NCBI RefSeq assembly: GCF_044748305.1
Contig: NZ_JBIVFT010000008.1
Coordinates: 122,174 to 186,173 of the forward strand
Origin: Arthrobacter_E sp044748305
GTDB lineage: Bacteria > Actinomycetota > Actinomycetes > Actinomycetales > Micrococcaceae
DNA length: 64,000 bases
Direction: 5' to 3'
Every line of letters starts with the position of its first letter. Position 1 is the stretch's first letter. Shown one piece after another: positions 16,149 through 23,734 of this stretch. Both the position numbers and the translations under genes were made by a program. Below the pieces are notes generated by a model that was given only the letters and a program-made list of their open reading frames with translations, had not been told where the DNA came from and did no database searches.

Positions 16149-17486
16149 TCAGCGGAAGGTGGCGCGGTGGGCCTTGATCGCCGCCACATACGCCTTGGTG
16201 TCCTTGTACATCCCGTTCTTCTCCACGGAGTACTGGCCCTGGTAGTAACCGGCGATGGCGTAATCCGTGTTCTTGCTGGTCTGCAGGAGGGAACGGATGA
16301 TGGCGACGCCTGCCGTCGCGTTGTCATACGGATCCAGGAGGTTGAGCTTGCGCCCCACGAGCTGGCCGGCCCACTCGCCGGAGCTCGGGATGACCTGCAT
16401 GGTGCCGATCGCGTTCGCAGGGGAGACTGCGCGCTGGCTGAAACCGGATTCCTGGTAGGCGAAGGCCAGTGCCAGTGCCGGTTCCACGCCCATGCGCCGG
16501 GCGGTGTCCGCAACGATCTGCTGCATCTGTGCGCGGGTGGGCACCGGTGCGGCGTTCAGGAGGGCCTTGTTGCGGTTGGCCGAGTTGACCACCGCGGCCG
16601 GGTACTTGTACCCGAGGAAGGAGTCCGGCACGAGGTTCGAACCGGCAGAGCCGGTGGAGCCGGACGACGCGGGGGCGCCGGAGAGCCGGAGCTTCTGGCC
16701 CGGGTAGATGATCGAGCTCATCGAGAGGCGGTTCGCACTGAGCAGCGAGCTCAGGGAGACCTTGTGCCGCGCCGCGATGGCACCGAGCGTGTCGCCGGCC
16801 TTGACCGTGTAGCTGGAGCCGCTGGACGCGGGAGCACCCGTGCTGGGCGTGGACGGCGACCCGGAGGACTGCGGGACGACCGCCGATGAGGCGGAGACCT
16901 TGATCTTCTGGCCCGGGAAGATGATCGAGTTCATGCTCAAACGGTTCCAGGACAGGATCGAACTGAGCCGCACGCCGTGGCGCATGGCGATGGCCCCGAG
17001 CGTGTCGCCGGCCTTGACCGTGTAGCTGGAGCCGCTGGACGCGGCGGTGGCAGGGGCCTTGGGAGCGCTTGTGGCCGGGCCGGACTTCAGCCGGATGACC
17101 TGGCCCGGGTAGATGATCTGCGTTGCACGCATCTTGTTGAGGTTCAGCAAGGCGGTCAGGCTCAGGCCGTGACGGTGCGCGATCCCGCTCATGGTGTCTC
17201 CGGCGACGATCCGATAGGTGCTCGGGACGGCACGCAGCGCGACCTGAAGATTCTGCGGAAGGGAGGATGCGACCTGGCTGACCGGGAGCAGAGCCGCGGC
17301 GCTGCGTCCGGCGATTGCCGCCTCAAGCCCTCGGGGGAGCTGCTTGGCGGGGGTCTGGGTCTGCGGTTCCATGGCCTGTGCGGGCTGCGCGAGGGCCAGG
17401 GAGGAAACGACGACGGCGGGGAGCGCCGCAGTGGCAACGGCAGCGGTCGTCAGCGAACGGTTCTTCGGCGATGTGGGGCTCGTCAT
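16149..17486 (-). CDS. Secreted lytic transglycosylase with three LysM domains
   Basis: 445 aa. A signal peptide (cut after AQPAQA, about residue 38) is followed by three LysM peptidoglycan-binding repeats near 89-133, 153-197 and 226-270, each with a GDT...IAxRHG...PGQ pattern and joined by Ser/Ala/Pro linkers. A C-terminal SLT domain (about 320-440) has the catalytic Glu in YQESGFSQRAVSP and the AIGTMQVIP block. It would cleave glycan strands in the wall. Placed between a PASTA kinase and the Rv2175c-like gene, it is plausibly linked to wall remodelling. Start is ATG at 17486. Confidence 0.9.
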   Translation of the reverse strand: MTSPTSPKNRSLTTAAVATAALPAVVVSSLALAQPAQAMEPQTQTPAKQLPRGLEAAIAGRSAAALLPVSQVASSLPQNLQVALRAVPSTYRIVAGDTMSGIAHRHGLSLTALLNLNKMRATQIIYPGQVIRLKSGPATSAPKAPATAASSGSSYTVKAGDTLGAIAMRHGVRLSSILSWNRLSMNSIIFPGQKIKVSASSAVVPQSSGSPSTPSTGAPASSGSSYTVKAGDTLGAIAARHKVSLSSLLSANRLSMSSIIYPGQKLRLSGAPASSGSTGSAGSNLVPDSFLGYKYPAAVVNSANRNKALLNAAPVPTRAQMQQIVADTARRMGVEPALALAFAYQESGFSQRAVSPANAIGTMQVIPSSGEWAGQLVGRKLNLLDPYDNATAGVAIIRSLLQTSKNTDYAIAGYYQGQYSVEKNGMYKDTKAYVAAIKAHRATFR

Positions 17487-17724
17487 TCAGTTTCGTCCTT
17501 GGCGTCAGGGCCGCATGCCTGAAGAGGGGAGACGGGCATGTGACCTGTGGTGCGTATGTGAAAGTTGAGTAGTCGTGTTGAAAATGTGACCAATGTGAAT
17601 CTCTCATGAAAATGGCGCTAGCACAAGAAACGGTGAATCGACTGGCTGTTTTCCGGGTGTGTCGTGTATAGGGTGTTCGTCGTCCGGCTAGGTGCGGCGC
17701 ACCAGATCGTGGCACCCTTGAAGA
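17487..17724. promoter_or_regulatory. Divergent promoter region, TCACATT direct repeats
   Basis: On the minus strand, TTCACATTG and GTCACATTT are adjacent 9-bp direct repeats (17582-17599), and further TCACA copies occur nearer the LysM gene. The region is AT-richer than its surroundings. GTCACA-type direct repeats resemble sites described for the actinobacterial wall regulator MtrA, but the match is loose. I looked for a c-di-AMP (ydaO) riboswitch, common ahead of wall-lytic genes, and could not make one out. Confidence 0.35.
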
Positions 17725-18078
17725 GTGAGCAATATTGAAGCCCTGGTGGGCGAATGGCTGCCGTTGCCGGATGTGGCGGAAGTACTGGATGTGAAGATCT
17801 CCCGGGTCCACGGACTGATCGATGAGCGAGTGCTCGTGGCCTTGAGGGTCGGGGAACGGAAGATCCGCAGTGTTCCCGCCGAATTCGTGCGGGACGGAGA
17901 GATCCTGGACTCTCTGAAGGGGACCATCGCGGTGCTGACCGACGCCGGTTTCACCGATGAAGAGCTCCTCGTGTGGCTCTTCACGGAGGACGAGTCGCTG
18001 CCCGGACGGCCCGTGGACGCACTGCGGGCAGGACGGAAGACGGAGATCCGCCGCCGGGCGTCCGCGCTGGCCTGGTGA
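17725..18078 (+). CDS. Rv2175c-family DNA-binding protein
   Basis: 117 aa. An N-terminal helix-turn-helix (LPLPDVAEVLDVKISRVHGL) precedes VRKIPAEF-like residues (IRSVPAEFV) and a C-terminal segment with LKGTIAVLTDAGFTDEELLVWLF, the family layout. In M. tuberculosis Rv2175c is a DNA-binding substrate of PknL, whose gene is adjacent. Here the PASTA kinase is one gene away, so the same kinase-substrate pairing is a reasonable inference. The GTG start has only a weak GAAGA Shine-Dalgarno. A strong terminator follows. Confidence 0.85.
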   Translation: MSNIEALVGEWLPLPDVAEVLDVKISRVHGLIDERVLVALRVGERKIRSVPAEFVRDGEILDSLKGTIAVLTDAGFTDEELLVWLFTEDESLPGRPVDALRAGRKTEIRRRASALAW

Positions 18079-18128
18079 CTCGGCGTCTTTGAACACGGCC
18101 CCGCAATCACGTCAGCGGGTGCCAGAAC

Positions 18129-18168
18129 ATACAGAGGAGGGGCCGGTCAGCCGGCCCCTCCTCTGTAT
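18129..18168. terminator. Bidirectional terminator
   Basis: A perfect 18-bp stem with TCAG loop lies between the Rv2175c-like gene and the convergent polyprenyl synthase gene. Confidence 0.87.
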
Positions 18169-18189
18169 CCGTATCCGTGGCGGAGCTCT

Positions 18190-19290
18190 CTACGCCTGGC
18201 GTTTGACGGCGGACTCTCCCAGCTGACGCAGTGCTTCCCGGGCGAGTTCTGGAATCGGCAGTTCCTCAAGAGCGGCATGACTGGCGGTGCCGAGCGCTGT
18301 GATCTCGGACTCGACAGCCGCAAGCGCCCCGGACTCCAGCAGCGCCTCCCGAATGGACGCGACGTCGTCGTCCGTGATGCTGTCCTGGCCGAGCCGGGAC
18401 TCCAGGAGCGCCACCTGTTCCTGGGTGCCGAGCTCACGGAGGAACGCGACCAGAAGAGTGCGCTTCCCTTCGCGCAGGTCATCGCCGGCCGGTTTCCCCG
18501 TGGTGTCAGGGTCGCCGAAGACCCCCAGGACGTCGTCCCTCAGCTGGAATGCCTCCCCGAGGGGCAGGGAGAACCGGGCGAGTTCATCCAGCAGCAGCTC
18601 GGGGGCGCCGGCAATGGCCGCTCCGAGCGCCAGAGGGTGCTCGGTGGAGTACTTGGCGGATTTGAAGCGCAATACGGTGCGGGCGCGTGCCGCTGCGCCG
18701 GTGACGGTGCGCTGCGGTCCGGCGACCTCTTCCAGGATGTCCAGATACTGCCCTGCCATCACCTCGGCTCGCATCCGGTTGAAGATGGTGCGGGCGGTCG
18801 TCCCGAACGCGGTCGGCGTGCCGACCGCCGAGAACGCCTCCTCGCTGAAGGAGAGGCACATGTCCCCGGTCAGGATGCCTGCGGCGTCCCCGAATCTCAC
18901 CGGATCCAGCTGCCAGCGCTCCACGGCGTGGCGGTCCGCGAAGGCCTGGTGGACGCTCGGGCGCCCGCGCCGGGTGGCGGAACGGTCGATGATGTCGTCG
19001 TGGATGAGGGCGGCGCCCTGGAACAGCTCAAGGGCCACGCCCGCCTGCACCGCGGCGGAGGATCCGGCCTCGCCGCCCGCGGCTCGGAAGCCCCAGTAGG
19101 CGAGCAGGGCGCGCATCCGCTTGCCGCCGCTGACCAAGGTGGCGATGGAGTCCAGCAGAGGGGCGACGTCTTCGGAGATGCCCGAGACCAGATCGCGCTG
19201 GCGATCCAGGAAGGAGTCCAGTTCAGTGTTGAGCGCGTTGACGAAATCAGCCTGTTCGGTGGCCAATGCACTCATGAGCTCAGCGGTCAC
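18190..19290 (-). CDS. Polyprenyl (geranylgeranyl-type) diphosphate synthase
   Basis: 366-aa trans-prenyltransferase that condenses isopentenyl diphosphate with allylic diphosphates. First Asp-rich motif LIHDDIIDRSATRRG and second QLRDDVLGVFGD are both present, with KRTLL after. It matches idsA2 (Rv2173) in position. Product length cannot be read reliably. The GTG at 19290 overlaps the TGA of the upstream lipoprotein gene (GTGA), indicating coupling; an in-frame ATG at 19275 is an alternative start. Confidence 0.9.
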   Translation of the reverse strand: MTAELMSALATEQADFVNALNTELDSFLDRQRDLVSGISEDVAPLLDSIATLVSGGKRMRALLAYWGFRAAGGEAGSSAAVQAGVALELFQGAALIHDDIIDRSATRRGRPSVHQAFADRHAVERWQLDPVRFGDAAGILTGDMCLSFSEEAFSAVGTPTAFGTTARTIFNRMRAEVMAGQYLDILEEVAGPQRTVTGAAARARTVLRFKSAKYSTEHPLALGAAIAGAPELLLDELARFSLPLGEAFQLRDDVLGVFGDPDTTGKPAGDDLREGKRTLLVAFLRELGTQEQVALLESRLGQDSITDDDVASIREALLESGALAAVESEITALGTASHAALEELPIPELAREALRQLGESAVKRQA

Positions 19291-19796
19291 TTGACGCTGC
19301 CCGCCTTCACGGTTGCACCGATCGTCACGGTGCTGCCGCCGGCGACGGGCGTGACGCTCAGGCTGATGGTCTCGTCACCGTTGCTGCGCACGAAGGTCTT
19401 GGTGAGAACTCCGGAGACGGTGACCGCCGGCGGAGCCTTGAAGCCCAGCGCGGTGAAACGCGCCGAGTAGAAGGAATCCACGGCTTCGGGCTTGGCGGGC
19501 ACGGTGGCATTCAGCGCGATGTCGGTGAAGTCGTTCCGCGGGGTCACGGTGCCACTGGCGTCGTGGGCTCCCGGCATCAAAGGAAGGAGCGTGCGGGGGA
19601 ATCCTGCGGGCAGCGCGGACGCCGCGCTGGTGGGTGACGCTGAGACGAATGACGACGGCGAGGTGTCGGGTTGGCTGGATCCGGTGGACGAAGGTTCGGG
19701 CGACGGTGTTGCGGCCGGCGAGCAGGCGCTCAGCGCGACGGTGAGAACGGCCGATGCCAGGAGGCCCAGAGCCTGGGACTTCGGATGCTTGCTCAA
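19287..19796 (-). CDS. Secreted lipoprotein, unknown function
   Basis: 169 aa. A lipoprotein signal with lipobox LSAC at about residues 22-25 is followed by a Ser/Pro/Thr-rich linker, then a roughly 100-aa domain (FTDIALNATVPAKPEAVDSFYS ... VTIGATV) that I do not recognise. The start is TTG at 19796, chosen because GAGGAG lies 6 nt upstream and the signal peptide begins there. It is translationally coupled to the polyprenyl synthase. In mycobacteria a lipoprotein gene (lppM) lies in a similar position, but I see no convincing similarity. Confidence 0.8.
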   Translation of the reverse strand: MSKHPKSQALGLLASAVLTVALSACSPAATPSPEPSSTGSSQPDTSPSSFVSASPTSAASALPAGFPRTLLPLMPGAHDASGTVTPRNDFTDIALNATVPAKPEAVDSFYSARFTALGFKAPPAVTVSGVLTKTFVRSNGDETISLSVTPVAGGSTVTIGATVKAGSVK

Positions 19797-19854
19797 TCGG
19801 TACTCCTCGCGTCGTGGATCGTGGCGGCCCGGGATCGGCCGGTGGCGCATTCCT

Positions 19855-19883
19855 ATTTTAGATGGCCGCGGCGGACTGTCCGA
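19855..19883 (-). promoter_or_regulatory. Promoter of the lipoprotein-polyprenyl synthase operon
   Basis: Minus-strand TCGGAC (19883-19878), a 17-bp spacer and TAAAAT (19860-19855) give a reasonable sigma-A-type promoter about 55 nt before the TTG start. Confidence 0.5.
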
Positions 19884-19892
19884 CCCCGTGGC

Positions 19893-19898
19893 TAGCAT
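19893..19898 (+). promoter_or_regulatory. -10 box of dinB, leaderless
   Basis: TAGCAT ends 7 nt before the ATG at 19906. An in-frame ATG at 19897 lies inside the box and so is unlikely to be used. No LexA box is visible nearby. Confidence 0.5.
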
Positions 19899-19905
19899 GG
19901 ATGGC

Positions 19906-21129
19906 ATGGACTCGGAGGAACGTGAGCGGTGGAGGCGGTGCAGCATCCTCCACGTGGACATGGACGCCTTCTTCGTCTCCGTCGAACAGCGGGAGCAGCC
20001 GGCCCTGATGGGCAAGCCGGTCATCGTGGGGGTGCCGGCCGAGCGTTCGGTGGTCCTCTCGGCCTCCTATGAGGCGCGGGCATTCGGTGTGCGTTCGGCG
20101 ATGCCCATGTCCCAGGCGTATGCGCGCTGTCCGCAGGCCATCGTGGTCCGCCCCCGCCATGAGCTGTACTACCAGGTTTCAGGCGAACTGATGCAGATCT
20201 TCCGCTCCTATACGGACGCCGTGGAGCAGCTCAGCGTGGACGAGGCCTTCCTCGACGTCGCGGGCGCCCTGCGCAGGGTGGGGACCCCTGTTCACATCGC
20301 AGAAGACATCCGACGGAGGGTGCGCGCCGAACTGGGTGTTCCCGCTTCCGTCGGCATCGCGGGAACCAAATTCCTCGCCAAGATCGCTTCCACCCGTTCC
20401 AAGCCCGATGGACTGCTGGTGATCGAACCGGAGAAGCAGATCGAGTTCCTGCACTCACTGCCGGTCAACGCCCTCTGGGGTGTGGGCGGGAAGTTCGAGC
20501 AGCAGCTGGCCCGTCTCGGCATCACGACGGTCGCCGACGTCGCTGCGACACCGCTTCCCGTCATGCGGAAGGCCTTCGGAGCCATGGGGGAGCACGTCCA
20601 TGAGCTCGCCTGGGGCCGGGACCCCCGGAAGGTCACGCCGGTGAGAACAGACAAGAGCATGAGCGCGGAGACGACGTTCGCCGAGGACGTGAGCGATCCT
20701 GAGGTTCTGCACCGCGCCCTTCTCTCGCTCTCGCATCGGGTGGGCCGCCGGCTCCGGGCCGGCGGAGTGAGCGCGGGTGGGATCGCGCTGAAGCTCAGAT
20801 ACGCCGATTTCAGCACCATCAGCAGAAGCAGACGGCTGGACTTTCCCACGGACTCCGCCTCCAAGCTCTACGAGGTGTCGAAGCATCTGCTGGAATCGGT
20901 GGGCAGGCTTCCTCAATCGGTCCGTCTGCTGGGTGTCCGCGCCGATCATCTGCAGGAGTCGACCGGCAGCGTGCAGCTGACGATCGACCGTCAGGACGAG
21001 AACTGGCGGAAGGTCGAGAAGAGCCTGGACGAGGTGTGGACCAAGTTCGGGGCGGCCGGACTGACGCCCGCCCGCCTCCTGCACCGCGCCGCTCCGCCGG
21101 AGGAAAGCCGTCGGGATCAGGAGGAGTGA
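19906..21129 (+). CDS. dinB: DNA polymerase IV (Y family)
   Basis: 407 aa. A translesion polymerase with ILHVDMDAFFVSVEQ (metal-binding Asp residues), SYEARAFGVRSAMP, and the catalytic SVDEAFLDV. A helix-hairpin-helix region (LWGVGGKFEQQLARLGI) and a little-finger domain follow. No clear C-terminal beta-clamp peptide of the QLxLF type is seen, though ending residues are polar and disordered. The start at 19906 rests on the leaderless promoter and the family N-terminus. SOS control is not supported by any LexA-like palindrome here. Confidence 0.93.
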   Translation: MDSEERERWRRCSILHVDMDAFFVSVEQREQPALMGKPVIVGVPAERSVVLSASYEARAFGVRSAMPMSQAYARCPQAIVVRPRHELYYQVSGELMQIFRSYTDAVEQLSVDEAFLDVAGALRRVGTPVHIAEDIRRRVRAELGVPASVGIAGTKFLAKIASTRSKPDGLLVIEPEKQIEFLHSLPVNALWGVGGKFEQQLARLGITTVADVAATPLPVMRKAFGAMGEHVHELAWGRDPRKVTPVRTDKSMSAETTFAEDVSDPEVLHRALLSLSHRVGRRLRAGGVSAGGIALKLRYADFSTISRSRRLDFPTDSASKLYEVSKHLLESVGRLPQSVRLLGVRADHLQESTGSVQLTIDRQDENWRKVEKSLDEVWTKFGAAGLTPARLLHRAAPPEESRRDQEE

Positions 21130-21161
21130 GGAGGTTCATGTGTCCAGGACCCTCTCCCCAC

Positions 21162-21190
21162 TTTCACCTGCGCCGGTACAGGCCTAAAAT
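21162..21190 (+). promoter_or_regulatory. Promoter of the DUF3040 gene
   Basis: TTTCAC (21162-21167), a 17-bp spacer and TAAAAT (21185-21190) precede the gene by about 90 nt. Confidence 0.5.
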
Positions 21191-21282
21191 TAACAGTGAG
21201 GGAACTTCCCACGCGAGACTTACGTTGCTAGAACAGTGGCACCAGGACTCAGCCGTTGGCGCCTGTAGATGAGGAGGTCGTC

Positions 21283-21654
21283 ATGCCGCTCTCGGAGCAT
21301 GAACAGAGACTGCTGGAGCAGCTTGAGCGCCAGTTGCAGGAAGACGACCCCAAGTTCGCCAGTCAGATGGAACAGGGCGCCGCTCACCGTTGGTCCACCA
21401 AGCGCGTGGTCATCGGTGCCTTCGCGGTCGTTGCCGGAATACTCATCCTCCTGCTCGGAGTGAGCCTTAACAACATCGTGATCGGCGTGGTGGGATTCCT
21501 CGCCATGGGTGCCGGGGTGTACTTCGCCACGAGCAAGGCCAAGGGTGCCGGTCCGGCCGGGAAGACCGCCCCGTCCCGTCCTCAGCGCCAGAAGTCCGGT
21601 TTCATGGAGGATCTTGAACATCGCTGGGAGCAGCGTCGACGCGATGAGCCGTGA
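21283..21654 (+). CDS. DUF3040 membrane protein
   Basis: 123 aa. The family N-terminus MPLSEHEQRLLEQLERQL forms an acidic helix, followed by two close membrane helices (VVIGAFAVVAGILILLLG and NIVIGVVGFLAMGAGVYFA) and a basic tail. DUF3040 proteins are common in actinobacteria just upstream of mraZ and have no settled function. The start has a strong AGGAGG Shine-Dalgarno; an in-frame ATG at 21256 lacks one. Confidence 0.9.
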   Translation: MPLSEHEQRLLEQLERQLQEDDPKFASQMEQGAAHRWSTKRVVIGAFAVVAGILILLLGVSLNNIVIGVVGFLAMGAGVYFATSKAKGAGPAGKTAPSRPQRQKSGFMEDLEHRWEQRRRDEP

Positions 21655-21743
21655 GCCGCGGCTGACGACGCCCCGTTTTTTCACGAGGTGACAGTCCTCC
21701 TCAGGAGATGACAGTCCGCTCCTGAGGAAGCCGCTCCGTTCAG

Positions 21744-21773
21744 GGAGCCTGCCGAACGGCAGGCTCCTTTTTT
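21744..21773 (+). terminator. Rho-independent terminator after DUF3040 gene
   Basis: A 10-bp stem (21744-21753 with 21758-21767), GAAC loop and a run of six T form a textbook intrinsic terminator. Confidence 0.92.
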
Positions 21774-21822
21774 CGTGCCCGGAACAGACTCGATCCGGCT
21801 GCTTCACCATGCTCCCTGAACT

Positions 21823-21956
21823 CCTCCACTTCGCTCCCCGGGTTCCTCCACTTCGCCCCCCGACGCGTGAAAACGGCGGCTCGGCGTCCCCAAACGGGTC
21901 CTCCAGGGCAGTTCGGGGCCGGCTGACGTTCGCGGGTCCTAAAATCCCTCCACTTC
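21823..21956 (-). repeat. Three GAAGTGGAGG repeats facing away from mraZ
   Basis: On the minus strand the decamer GAAGTGGAGG occurs at 21956-21947, 21854-21845 and 21832-21823. The last two lie inside a 22-bp direct repeat. A near copy, GAAGTGGAGT, lies on the plus strand in the mraZ promoter. The stretch 21774-22030 otherwise contains no gene that I can support. Confidence 0.75.
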
Positions 21957-22030
21957 TCACCACGCCCCCCATTCCCAGTGCTGGCGCGGAAACTGAAAAG
22001 GCAACACGCTGGAAAAACACCGCTGCGGCG

Positions 22031-22080
22031 TTGACTGTGGTTGGAAGTGGAGTAGAGTGGAGGCAGTAAGAGGGTAGTGG
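22031..22080 (+). promoter_or_regulatory. mraZ promoter with MraZ-type repeat operator
   Basis: TTGACT (22031-22036), a 16-bp spacer and TAGAGT (22053-22058) form the promoter. GTGG occurs at 22037, 22047, 22057 and 22077, in exact 10-bp phase with one position degenerate. MraZ binds direct repeats with 10-bp phasing upstream of its own gene, and these cover the spacer, the -10 box and the start point. Confidence 0.75.
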
Positions 22081-22128
22081 CGGCACTCGGGGTAGTACGG
22101 CAGCTTTCGACTGATCGGTGGTGAGGCA

Positions 22129-22560
22129 GTGTTCCTTGGCACTCATTCACCGCGTCTGGACGAAAAAGGCCGCATCATCCTGCCGGCGAAATTCCGTGAC
22201 GAATTGGCCAATGGCCTGGTCCTCACCCGAGGCCAGGAGCGCTGCATCTACGTCTTCAGTCAGAAAGAGTTCGAGAGTATTCACGAGCAGATGCGGCAGG
22301 CTCCACTGTCCAGCCGCCAAGCCCGCGACTACATGCGTGTCTTTCTGTCCGGAGCCTCTGACGAGGTACCTGACAAGCAGGGGAGGGTGACCATCCCTCC
22401 CGCTCTGCGGGCCTACGCGGGCCTCGACCGGGAACTGGCCGTGATCGGCGCAGGAACCCGGGCCGAGATCTGGGATGCCCAGGCTTGGAACGACTACCTC
22501 ACGGAGCAGGAGAACTCCTTCTCCGATACGGACGAAGACGCGATCCCCGGGATCTTCTGA
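22129..22560 (+). CDS. mraZ: Transcriptional regulator MraZ
   Basis: 143 aa with two AbrB-like half-domains, each with the family DxxGR signature: LDEKGRIILPAKFRDEL near the N-terminus and DKQGRVTIPPALRAYAGL near residue 85. It assembles as a ring that binds direct repeats and represses the dcw operon. It is first in the cluster, as usual. GTG start. The C-terminal 20 residues are acidic. Confidence 0.96.
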   Translation: MFLGTHSPRLDEKGRIILPAKFRDELANGLVLTRGQERCIYVFSQKEFESIHEQMRQAPLSSRQARDYMRVFLSGASDEVPDKQGRVTIPPALRAYAGLDRELAVIGAGTRAEIWDAQAWNDYLTEQENSFSDTDEDAIPGIF

Positions 22561-22614
22561 CGAAGACCCGGACCGCGTCCTGGACGAGATCTCCAGCCGC
22601 CCAAGGCCGGTCGT

Positions 22615-22640
22615 CCTGGCTCACCTTCCCCTGAGCCAGG
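22615..22640 (+). other. Hairpin in the mraZ-rsmH gap
   Basis: A 9-bp stem (22615-22623 with 22632-22640) with a C-rich 8-nt loop lies in the 175-bp gap. There is no T-run, so it is not a classical terminator; it might attenuate transcription or be incidental. Nothing else is clear in the gap. Confidence 0.4.
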
Positions 22641-22735
22641 CAGACGGGCTTGCGGCGCGGATGGGGATCCCGCTCAGGACTCGGTATGCAACAGGACGAG
22701 AACGCAGGCGGCACGAGACGGCGGCAGGAGATCAC

Positions 22736-23734
22736 ATGGCGGAGATGAGCGGGCCCAAGCCCACCTCCGAACGTCACATTCCTGTCCTCAAAGAACGTTG
22801 CCTCATGTTGCTGGCCCCCGGCTTCGACGCCGCACGGGAGCGTGGGGAGCGCCCCGTCGTCATCGACGCCACCCTCGGCATGGGCGGTCATTCCGAAGCT
22901 TTACTGGAACGCCACGAGGATCTTCACCTGATCGGCATCGACCGCGATGAGGAGGCACTGGCTTTGGCAGGGGAGCGCCTGAGCCGGTTCTCCGGGCGGA
23001 CGAGTCTGGTCCATGCCGTCTACGACGAGATCGCGGACGTGCTTGAGGACCTGGGTATCGACAAGGTGCATGGCATCCTCATGGATCTCGGGGTGTCCTC
23101 GCTTCAGCTCGACGAACGGGAGCGGGGATTCGCCTACTCCTACGACGCGCCGCTGGACATGCGGATGGACACCAGCCGCGGTATCACGGCGGCCGACGTC
23201 GTCAATGACTATGAGGAATCGGAACTCGTGCGCATCATCCGAGCGTGGGGCGAGGAGAAGTTCGCGGGCCGGATCGCTCATAGCATCGTGGCGCGCCGCG
23301 CCGAGCAGCGCTTCGAAACCACCGGTGAACTGGTGGAGGCCATTCGAGCAGTGGTCCCCGCAGCAGCGGCCCGGCAAGGGGGACACCCCGCCAAGAGGAC
23401 CTTCCAGGCCCTCCGGATCGAAGTCAATGAAGAACTGGATGTCCTGCAGCGGGCCGTTCCGGCCGCCGTCGACGCCACGGCGATCGGGGGGCGGGTCGTG
23501 GTCATGTCGTATCACTCGCTCGAAGACAAGATCGTCAAGCGCGTGTTCCAGTCCCGGTCGACCTCCTCGGCGCCTCCCGGATTCCCCGTGGAGCTCGAGG
23601 AGCACAAGCCGGAACTGAAAACCATCACCAAGGGCACCGAACAGCCCACCGAAGAAGAGATCGCAGAAAACCCCCGTGCAGCGTCGGCCCGCCTCCGTGC
23701 GACCGTTCGCATCAGGGACAGGAGAACGGCATGA
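22736..23734 (+). CDS. rsmH: 16S rRNA (cytosine(1402)-N4)-methyltransferase
   Basis: 332 aa. SAM-binding DATLGMGGHSEALL, GIDRDEEAL and the family block GILMDLGVSSLQLDERERGFAYSYDAPLDMRMD are present, with RTFQALRIEVN and SYHSLEDKIVK further on. It methylates C1402 in the ribosomal P site. The frame is open upstream, but the ATG at 22736 has a CAGGAG Shine-Dalgarno and fits the family start. It overlaps ftsL by ATGA. Confidence 0.96.
   Translation: MAEMSGPKPTSERHIPVLKERCLMLLAPGFDAARERGERPVVIDATLGMGGHSEALLERHEDLHLIGIDRDEEALALAGERLSRFSGRTSLVHAVYDEIADVLEDLGIDKVHGILMDLGVSSLQLDERERGFAYSYDAPLDMRMDTSRGITAADVVNDYEESELVRIIRAWGEEKFAGRIAHSIVARRAEQRFETTGELVEAIRAVVPAAAARQGGHPAKRTFQALRIEVNEELDVLQRAVPAAVDATAIGGRVVVMSYHSLEDKIVKRVFQSRSTSSAPPGFPVELEEHKPELKTITKGTEQPTEEEIAENPRAASARLRATVRIRDRRTA

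Noticed and set aside
17487..17724. c-di-AMP (ydaO) riboswitch ahead of the LysM/transglycosylase gene
   Set aside because: I searched the minus-strand leader for the conserved ydaO core and junction sequences and could not assemble them.
19860..19906. LexA (SOS) box at dinB
   Set aside because: No TCGAAC-N4-GTTCGA-like palindrome is visible near the promoter.
21740..22150. Minus-strand open frames over the mraZ upstream region
   Set aside because: Repetitive translation arises from the GAAGTGGAGG repeats; no Shine-Dalgarno, no domain, and it overlaps the mraZ promoter.
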